Below, one piece after another: positions 1 through 5,506 of a stretch of 7,071 bases of DNA (the stretch's first letter is position 1; each line of letters begins with the position of its first letter). The translations under genes were made by a program, and so were the position numbers. Below the pieces are notes generated by a model. It saw only the letters and a program-made list of their open reading frames with translations. It ran no database searches and was not told where the DNA came from. The DNA comes from Brevibacillus sp. (lineage in GTDB: Bacteria > Bacillota > Bacilli > Brevibacillales > Brevibacillaceae), in the NCBI GenBank assembly GCA_029240815.1, contig JARDZO010000281.1:1-7071 (forward strand). The letters run 5' to 3'.

Positions 1-525
1 GGCATGTCCCTGCCAAGCTTTTGGTTGGGCTTGCTGGTGATCATGGTGTTTGCTGTAAAGCTCGGCTGGTTTCCGGTTGCAGGTGGGACAGGCTTCAAGG
101 ATTTGATCATGCCGGCGCTTACACTCGGTGTGCTGCTGTCTACAACGATCAGCCGATTGACTCGCTCCGGAATGGTTGAGGTGTTGTCCAACGACTACAT
201 CCGCACGGCCCGAGCAAAAGGTATGGGAGAAGGCATTGTTTTATTCCGTCACGCTTTTCGCAATGTCATGATTCCCGTAGTAGCGGTCGTCGGCTTGCAG
301 ATGGCTGCTTTGCTAGGTGGAGCGGTTATCGTGGAGCAAGTTTTTAACTGGCCAGGCATTGGTACATTGGCCATTGAAGCGATAAGCTCGAGAGACTTTC
401 CCATGATCCAAGGAATCGTTCTGTTCATGGGTGTGATTTATGTAATCGTGAACATTTGTGTCGATCTGCTCTATGCTGTCCTGGATCCCCGCATCGACTA
501 CACTACATCGAAAGGGGGCATGTAA
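1..525 (+). CDS. dppB: Dipeptide/oligopeptide ABC transporter permease, DppB type (5' partial)
   Basis: This is the C-terminal 174 residues of one of the two membrane subunits that form the channel of a Dpp/Opp peptide importer. The reading frame is open from the first base, and the ATG at 4 lies inside the conserved stretch MSLPSFWLGL, so it is an internal Met and not the start. DppB-type permeases usually have about 310-340 residues, so roughly 140-165 residues are missing upstream. Visible hydrophobic spans lie at about residues 8-24, 36-52, 89-112 and 137-160. Between them is a degenerate EAA loop (RTARAKG at visible residues 68-74, followed by IP at 91-92), which docks onto the ATPase subunits. 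The conserved FNWPGIG segment and the C-terminal LDPRIDY also fit the family. The gene ends one base before the next gene, so the two are surely co-transcribed. Family is clear; the dpp rather than opp or nik label rests on overall resemblance. Confidence 0.93.
   Translation, partial: GMSLPSFWLGLLVIMVFAVKLGWFPVAGGTGFKDLIMPALTLGVLLSTTISRLTRSGMVEVLSNDYIRTARAKGMGEGIVLFRHAFRNVMIPVVAVVGLQMAALLGGAVIVEQVFNWPGIGTLAIEAISSRDFPMIQGIVLFMGVIYVIVNICVDLLYAVLDPRIDYTTSKGGM
511..518 (+). promoter_or_regulatory. Ribosome binding site for the dppC GTG start
   Basis: AAAGGGGG lies inside the last codons of dppB, 8 bases before GTG at 527. It decides the dppC start: an in-frame ATG at 458 would overlap dppB by 68 bases and has no comparable purine-rich sequence in front of it. 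The arrangement suggests translational coupling with dppB. Confidence 0.7.
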
Positions 526-526
526 G

Positions 527-1423
527 GTGAGTGGCCTCGACCGAAATGTTCAGCTTCAAGCCTTGCAGAAACAGGAATGGCAAGCCCCTCGCTTTCAATT
601 AATCAGAAAAATTTGGCAAAATCGAGCATCCCGATTCAGTCTGATGATTCTGTTCGTGATCGTGATTTTGGGGATTATCGGCCCGTGGATCGCGCCATAC
701 GATCCGACGAAAACCTATTACGATTCCTTTTTGAAGGCACCTTCGAAGGAGCACTGGTTGGGCACAGATGCGATTGGCAGGGATGTGCTCTCGCGGATGC
801 TGTACGGTACACGCGTGACTTTGATGGTAGCCGTGATGGCGGTCGGCATCACATTTGTGCTGGGGACCTTGATCGGTGTGGTCAGCGCATACGTGGGAGG
901 CATTGTTGACAACGTGTTGATGAGGATCATGGAGGTGCTGCTTGCTTTGCCAGGCATCATTCTGGCACTTGCGATCGTGGCGGTGCTCGGTCCGAGTCAG
1001 ACGAATGCCATGATTGCCATCGGTATCTCCTCGATTCCCGCATTCGCGATTCTCATCAGGAGTGCCGCATTGACGATCAAATCGTCCGGTTACGTGGAAG
1101 CAAGCCGGTCGATTGGCAGCTCGAACTGGTGGATCATTACCCATCAGGTCATCCCCAATATTTTCAATGTGTTGATTGTCTATACCACCTTGTTCGTCGG
1201 CGGAGCTATTCTGGAGACTTCCGCACTGGGCTTTATCGGCTTGGGTGCGCAGCCGCCAACGCCGGAGTGGGGGACGATGCTGAACGAAGGAAAGGATTAT
1301 TTGTCGGACGCATGGTGGCTGGCTACCTTTCCTGGCTTGGCCATTACGATCATCGTGTTTACCGTCAATATTTTGGGTGATGCTTTGCGTGATATTTTTG
1401 ATCCCAAATCACAAGGCAAGTAG
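527..1423 (+). CDS. dppC: Dipeptide/oligopeptide ABC transporter permease, DppC type
   Basis: This is the second membrane subunit of the importer, pairing with DppB to form the channel. From GTG at 527 it has 298 residues, the usual DppC length (about 290-310). The N-terminus is cytoplasmic and polar, then a first membrane helix lies at about residues 37-56, ending in IAPYDP. The family hallmark LGTDAIGRDVLSR follows, then further hydrophobic spans up to the C-terminus. The EAA loop that contacts the ATPases is well preserved (E191-A192-S-R-S-I-G197, then IPN at 209-211). LGAQPPTPEWG and the C-terminal LGDALRDIFDP are typical of the family. I chose GTG at 527 because of the ribosome site at 511-518 and because the ATG at 458 gives a 23-residue extension that merely reads dppB codons in another frame. 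The next gene follows after 30 bases. Confidence 0.95.
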   Translation: MSGLDRNVQLQALQKQEWQAPRFQLIRKIWQNRASRFSLMILFVIVILGIIGPWIAPYDPTKTYYDSFLKAPSKEHWLGTDAIGRDVLSRMLYGTRVTLMVAVMAVGITFVLGTLIGVVSAYVGGIVDNVLMRIMEVLLALPGIILALAIVAVLGPSQTNAMIAIGISSIPAFAILIRSAALTIKSSGYVEASRSIGSSNWWIITHQVIPNIFNVLIVYTTLFVGGAILETSALGFIGLGAQPPTPEWGTMLNEGKDYLSDAWWLATFPGLAITIIVFTVNILGDALRDIFDPKSQGK

Positions 1424-1436
1424 GTATGCGGGAATG

Positions 1437-1445
1437 AAAGGAGGG
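1437..1445 (+). promoter_or_regulatory. Ribosome binding site for the dppD TTG start
   Basis: AAAGGAGGG is an almost perfect anti-16S match, 8 bases before TTG at 1454. It supports the rare TTG start: the nearest ATG (1461) is out of frame, and the first in-frame internal ATG (residue 55) lies beyond the Walker A motif. Confidence 0.8.
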
Positions 1446-1453
1446 AGCTTCTG

Positions 1454-2446
1454 TTGACAAATGTGCTGGACGTCACAAAGTTGACCACACAGTTTACGAA
1501 AAAAGGCACGGCTCTAACCGTTGTCGATGAGCTTAGCCTTCACGTGAAAAAAGGGGAGTCCCTCGGGATAGTGGGAGAATCTGGGTGCGGCAAGAGTGTT
1601 GCATCGCTTTCCATTATGCAGCTTTTGGGGCAAAATGGCAGGATTGCGCAGGGAAGCGTTCGACTGAACGGTCGAGACTTGCTCGCGCTCTCGCAAAAGG
1701 AAATGCAGCGCATCCGTGGGAAAGAAATGGCCATGATTTTTCAAGAGCCGATGACCTCTTTGAATCCGGTTCTTACCATAGGCATACAGATGAGTGAAGT
1801 TCTGGAAAATCATGAAGGCCATAACAAACAGCAAGCGCGCGAAAGAGTCATTGAACTGCTCATACTCGTGGGAATCCCGCGCGCAGCTGAGATTTTTTCG
1901 GAATATCCCCATCGACTGTCCGGGGGAATGAGGCAGCGTGTGATGATCGCTATGGCCATTGCATGCAACCCAACCCTCCTGATCGCAGATGAGCCGACAA
2001 CCGCCCTGGATGTGACGATTCAGGCGCAAATTCTGGAACTGATCACAAACATACGCAAGGAGCTTGGGATGGCCATGATCATGATTACGCATGATCTGGG
2101 TGTCGTGGCAGAAACCTGTGACAGGGTGATGGTGATGTATGCCGGCCAGGTGATCGAAGAGGCAGACGTACGCACTCTTTTGCGCAGTCCGAAACATCCG
2201 TACACAATCGGACTAATCAATTCCACTCCGCATAAGTCCAAGGGGGCAAAACGGTTGAACAGCATCGCGGGGAACGTACCTTCGCCCGACGATTATCCAC
2301 AAGGATGCCGTTTTGCACCACGGTGTGATAAGGTGATGCCCATTTGTTTGACGCAGAGTCCTGATCTGCTTGCACTGGATCAAGAGGCTTTATGTCGCTG
2401 CTGGTTATATGATGAAAAGACGGAACAATCGGCGGTGATGCTATGA
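1454..2446 (+). CDS. dppD: Peptide ABC transporter ATP-binding protein, DppD type
   Basis: This cytoplasmic ATPase works as a heterodimer with DppF to power import. It has 330 residues from TTG, the normal DppD/OppD length. All nucleotide-binding motifs are intact: Walker A GESGCGKS (41-48), Q-loop Gln97 in IFQEPMTSLNP, signature LSGGM (155-159), Walker B LLIADE with catalytic Glu180, D-loop ALD (184-186) and H-loop His213. The C-terminal extension is the oligopeptide-transporter domain (HPYTIGL at about 248-254). It carries Cys285, Cys291, Cys298 and Cys316 in the spacing known from DppD proteins that hold a [4Fe-4S] cluster; Cys314 is an extra cysteine beside the last. Family knowledge gives the cluster; the sequence shows only the cysteines. 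The stop overlaps the dppF start by four bases (ATGA), so translation of the two ATPases is probably coupled, which suits a 1:1 heterodimer. Confidence 0.96.
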   Translation: MTNVLDVTKLTTQFTKKGTALTVVDELSLHVKKGESLGIVGESGCGKSVASLSIMQLLGQNGRIAQGSVRLNGRDLLALSQKEMQRIRGKEMAMIFQEPMTSLNPVLTIGIQMSEVLENHEGHNKQQARERVIELLILVGIPRAAEIFSEYPHRLSGGMRQRVMIAMAIACNPTLLIADEPTTALDVTIQAQILELITNIRKELGMAMIMITHDLGVVAETCDRVMVMYAGQVIEEADVRTLLRSPKHPYTIGLINSTPHKSKGAKRLNSIAGNVPSPDDYPQGCRFAPRCDKVMPICLTQSPDLLALDQEALCRCWLYDEKTEQSAVML

Positions 2447-3402
2447 ATCCGGCACTCTTGGAAGTAATAGGACTGCAAAAACGCTTTCCGATTAAAAAGG
2501 GCTTGTTCAAAGAAGCCAGTTATGTGCGTGCAGTAAATGGCGTTAATTTAAGCATCTATGAAGGCGAAACACTTGGGATCGTGGGGGAATCAGGCTGTGG
2601 CAAATCGACGCTTGGCCGCTGCATCCTGCGATTGATAGAACCGTCTGGAGGGGAGATCCTCTTTCAGGGAAAACCGATGCACCAGTATGGCAAAAAGGAA
2701 ATGAAAGCCGTCAGACGAAACATGCAGATGGTATTCCAAAATCCATTCGATACGTTGAATCCGAAATTAACGATTAAGCAGATCCTGACGGAACCATTGG
2801 TTGCCCACCGTGTCCCTCACGAGGAGCGGGAACGGTTGATCGAGGAGACGATTGAGATCGTAGGCTTAAGCAAACGCTACCTGCTCCGCTATCCGCATGA
2901 ATTTTCCGGCGGTCAGCGGCAACGCATCGGGATCGCGCGGGCGTTGATGCTCCGCCCCAAGCTGATTATTGCGGATGAACCGGTGTCGGCATTGGATGTT
3001 TCGATCCAGGCCCAAATACTCAACCTGCTCCAAGATCTGCAGGAGCAATTCTCGCTTACCTACGTGTTTATCTCGCATGATTTAAGTGTCGTTGAGCATG
3101 TCGCCGACAGAGTAGCGGTCATGTACCTGGGGGAAATCGTCGAGCTTGCGACAAAGGAAGCTCTGTTTGAGAAGGCGCTGCATCCTTATTCACAAGCGCT
3201 GCTGTCAGCAGTTCCGCTAACGGATCCCGACGACAACAAGGAGCGAGTTATCTTAAAGGGTGATTTGCCTTCGCCGTCCACCCCGCCAACCGGATGCAAG
3301 TTCCATCCGCGCTGTCACGCTTGCATGGAGATTTGCAAGACAGTGGCCCCTGCGCATCGCGAGGTAGACGGTAGAATGGTAGCTTGCCATCTCTATGAGT
3401 GA
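2443..3402 (+). CDS. dppF: Peptide ABC transporter ATP-binding protein, DppF type
   Basis: This is the second ATPase subunit, partner of DppD. It has 319 residues, normal for DppF/OppF. Motifs are complete: Walker A GESGCGKS (48-55), Q-loop Gln99 in [11 protein letters not shown], signature FSGGQ (154-158), Walker B LIIADE with Glu179, D-loop ALD (183-185) and H-loop His212. The early [10 protein letters not shown] segment is characteristic of the F-type rather than the D-type subunit. The C-terminal domain again has four cysteines (285, 291, 298, 315) in the iron-sulfur-type spacing, plus Cys294. The ATG overlaps the dppD stop and has only a weak purine-rich sequence ahead of it, consistent with re-initiation by ribosomes finishing dppD. 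A 72-base gap without a recognisable hairpin terminator separates it from the peptidase gene. No defect is visible. Confidence 0.96.
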   Translation: MNPALLEVIGLQKRFPIKKGLFKEASYVRAVNGVNLSIYEGETLGIVGESGCGKSTLGRCILRLIEPSGGEILFQGKPMHQYGKKEMKAVRRNMQMVFQNPFDTLNPKLTIKQILTEPLVAHRVPHEERERLIEETIEIVGLSKRYLLRYPHEFSGGQRQRIGIARALMLRPKLIIADEPVSALDVSIQAQILNLLQDLQEQFSLTYVFISHDLSVVEHVADRVAVMYLGEIVELATKEALFEKALHPYSQALLSAVPLTDPDDNKERVILKGDLPSPSTPPTGCKFHPRCHACMEICKTVAPAHREVDGRMVACHLYE

Positions 3403-3462
3403 GTACGAACCCTAACCAATGCCAACAAGGAAACCACATAAAGGTAGTGAAACTGATCTAAT

Positions 3463-3468
3463 GGGAGG
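3463..3468 (+). promoter_or_regulatory. Ribosome binding site for the S9 peptidase gene
   Basis: GGGAGG lies 6 bases before ATG 3475 and 9 bases before a second, adjacent in-frame ATG at 3478. Both spacings are workable, so the first residue is uncertain by one; the protein is 669 or 668 residues. Confidence 0.7.
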
Positions 3469-3474
3469 CAGGAA

Positions 3475-5484
3475 ATGATGAGTGTAGGGCAAAGGCTGGT
3501 TACACCAGAAGACATTGTCAAGTTCCAATGGCCGAGCAATCCGACAATTTCACCAGATGGCAAAAAGGTCGTCTATGAGAAAACAGTGGTTCGCACGAAA
3601 GAGAACGATTATGAAACGCATCTGCATCTTGCAGATCGAAACGGTCAAGAAAAGCGTATCCTGACCACTTCTGGAACCAGCAATCTTGGTCCTGCGTGGT
3701 CACCTGACAGCAAAGCAATCGCCTATTTGTCCAATCGTGAAAACGGGATGCAGGCATGGGTTCTGTCGCTGGAAAGTGGGGAGGAAAAAAGACTTACGCG
3801 ATTCAGGCACGGGATCAGCTCTCTCCTTTGGTCACCAGATGGGGAGTATCTCTATGGATTGGTGCCGGTTCATACAAGTGACACGACCTTCCAAGTGTTG
3901 GATACTGCCAAAATTGCACAAGAGCTGGATGAACAGATCGCACAGGAAAACAAAGCTTGGACGTCTGGACCCAAGCGATACGATCAGCCTTATTACAAGC
4001 TGGATGGCGCAGGTCTGGATAAAGGATTGAGACGGCAATTGGTCAAGATTCATCTGGCTACGGGTGAGTGGCAGCAGCTGACGAATGGAGCTTTTGACGC
4101 CAGTGAGCCCACCATCTCTCCAGATGGATCCTTCATCGCCTTTGCGGCCAATCGGGGGGGAGCACCCATCTACGGCGGGCAAATTTTACGAGTGCCGACT
4201 GACGGCGGAGAGCCAGAAACGCTCCACGCAGAGGGGGATGCCAAGGTGCCGATGTACTCCCCGGATGGAAAGTGGATCGCTTTTTTGGCCAATTCAGAGC
4301 ACAAGCAACTGTATGTGATGGATGCAGCTGGTGGCCAAGCGCGCCTAGTGTCTGGGGCGTATCCGTATTCGCTGGGAGATCTTGCGTTTACCGATGCATA
4401 CTATTTGCGCTACCCTGTGCGTCCGCAATGGTCACGTGACAGTGAATGGATTTATGCGCAGACGACGCGGGAGGGCAGAAACGAGGTTGTCCGGTTTGGC
4501 CTAGAACAAAACGGCGTTTCTCCCGAGATCGTGGTCAAAGGGGAGCGGACAATCTTTCATTTTTCCTACGATGGAAATGATGGTCTGACGATCGCTTACT
4601 CGAGTCCTGACCATCCGGGGCGGATTGCGGTTGTAGACAACGAAGGAGCAGAGGTACGACTAGATGATTGCAATGATCAGCTCATGAACGAGCTAATCGT
4701 CGTAGAGCCGGAAGCGTTCACTTTCCAATCCGTTGATGATTGGCAGATTCAGGGCTTTCTGTTGAAGCCAGCCCAATATACTCCCGGTGAAAAATACCCG
4801 GTCCTGCTCGACATTCACGGTGGTCCGCATTCCATGTTTTGCTACGCCTATTTTCATCAAATGCAGGTGTTTGCTGCTCAAGGCTTTGCCGTGCTGTTTA
4901 TCAATCCGCGTGGCAGCTCAGGATTTGGACGTGAATTTTCCGATTCGGTACATGGCGACTATGGGGGCAAGGATCACCAGGATATTCTGAATGGTTTGGC
5001 AGAAGCAGTACGACGCTATGACTTCCTGGACGAAAGCCGTGTAGCGATCAATGGGATTAGCTACGGCGGCTTCATGGTGAACTGGCTGGTGACCAAAACA
5101 GATCAATTTTTTGCCGCCATTTCCGAAGGATGCATATCCAACTGGATTTCCATGTACGGCACAAGCGATATTAGTCCGGATTTTATCGAGCAAGAGTTCG
5201 CTGGAAAAACGGATATGGAGACGCTCTGGAAGCACTCACCTCTGGCGTATGTCGACAAAGTGAAAACGCCACTGCTGCTGTTGCATTCCGAGCAAGACCT
5301 GCGCTGCCCGATCGAGCAAGCAGAACAATTCTATACGTATCTCAAACGATTGGGACGTGAGGTTGAATTCCTGCGAATGCCTGATGCCAGCCACGGATTG
5401 CTGCAAATCGGGAAACCTGCTTTGCGTGTAGCGCGGGTCCAGTCCATGGTTGATTTCATCTCGGCAAAGTTGCCACAAGCCTGA
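3475..5484 (+). CDS. S9 family serine peptidase (prolyl oligopeptidase / acylaminoacyl-peptidase type, YuxL-like)
   Basis: A serine peptidase of 669 residues, the usual size for bacterial S9 enzymes, which cut short peptides and exclude folded proteins. The N-terminal half (about 10-410) is a beta-propeller built from TolB/PD40-type repeats: SPDG or variants at residues 26-29, 76-79, 120-123, 215-218, 262-265, 320-323 (SRDS) and 364-367 (SYDG), fitting about seven blades. The C-terminal half is an alpha/beta-hydrolase domain: HGGPH (448-452) near the oxyanion hole, NPRGSSGFG, GDYGGKD, nucleophile Ser529 in GISYGG, Asp608 in HSEQDLRCP and His640 in DASHGL. These match, from memory, B. subtilis YuxL. 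There is no signal peptide or membrane helix, so it should be cytoplasmic. It sits between the ATPase genes and the binding-protein gene, only 22 bases before the latter, which suggests it degrades imported peptides. Whether it acts as an endo-, dipeptidyl- or acylaminoacyl-peptidase cannot be told from sequence alone. Confidence 0.94.
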   Translation: MMSVGQRLVTPEDIVKFQWPSNPTISPDGKKVVYEKTVVRTKENDYETHLHLADRNGQEKRILTTSGTSNLGPAWSPDSKAIAYLSNRENGMQAWVLSLESGEEKRLTRFRHGISSLLWSPDGEYLYGLVPVHTSDTTFQVLDTAKIAQELDEQIAQENKAWTSGPKRYDQPYYKLDGAGLDKGLRRQLVKIHLATGEWQQLTNGAFDASEPTISPDGSFIAFAANRGGAPIYGGQILRVPTDGGEPETLHAEGDAKVPMYSPDGKWIAFLANSEHKQLYVMDAAGGQARLVSGAYPYSLGDLAFTDAYYLRYPVRPQWSRDSEWIYAQTTREGRNEVVRFGLEQNGVSPEIVVKGERTIFHFSYDGNDGLTIAYSSPDHPGRIAVVDNEGAEVRLDDCNDQLMNELIVVEPEAFTFQSVDDWQIQGFLLKPAQYTPGEKYPVLLDIHGGPHSMFCYAYFHQMQVFAAQGFAVLFINPRGSSGFGREFSDSVHGDYGGKDHQDILNGLAEAVRRYDFLDESRVAINGISYGGFMVNWLVTKTDQFFAAISEGCISNWISMYGTSDISPDFIEQEFAGKTDMETLWKHSPLAYVDKVKTPLLLLHSEQDLRCPIEQAEQFYTYLKRLGREVEFLRMPDASHGLLQIGKPALRVARVQSMVDFISAKLPQA

Positions 5485-5493
5485 TTAGCAGAA

Positions 5494-5500
5494 GAGGGGG
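5494..5500 (+). promoter_or_regulatory. Ribosome binding site for the solute-binding lipoprotein gene
   Basis: GAGGGGG lies 6 bases before ATG 5507, within the 22-base gap after the peptidase stop. An in-frame TAG at 5486-5488 rules out an upstream extension, so the start is secure. Confidence 0.75.
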
Positions 5501-5506
5501 TTCTTC

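Noticed and set aside
4..6. ATG at position 4 as the start of the first gene
   Set aside because: The frame is open through base 1, and the residues from here on match the interior of DppB-type permeases, with the N-terminal region missing. The gene is cut by the window edge.
458..526. Upstream ATG extension of dppC, 23 residues longer
   Set aside because: It overlaps dppB codons in another frame, lacks a ribosome site, and gives an N-terminus unlike the family. GTG 527 has a well-placed ribosome site and normal length.
599..1144. A 181-codon open frame on the minus strand opposite dppC, rich in His, Asn and Arg
   Set aside because: It lies wholly within a well-conserved permease gene, its product has no recognisable domain and an odd composition, and I see no supporting context. 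It is a shadow of the plus-strand codon pattern.
1454..1482. TTGACA at 1454-1459, a perfect -35 consensus
   Set aside because: It is formed by the TTG start codon and next codon of dppD. The hexamer 17 bases downstream is AAAGTT, not a -10 box, so there is no promoter here.
1514..2197. A 227-codon open frame on the minus strand opposite dppD
   Set aside because: It is antisense to intact Walker A, signature and Walker B codons of the ATPase, and the product resembles nothing known to me. Long antisense frames are common opposite GC-balanced genes.
5485..5506. Possible terminator between the peptidase and binding-protein genes
   Set aside because: The 22 bases contain no inverted repeat with a T-run; they consist of a spacer and the ribosome binding site.
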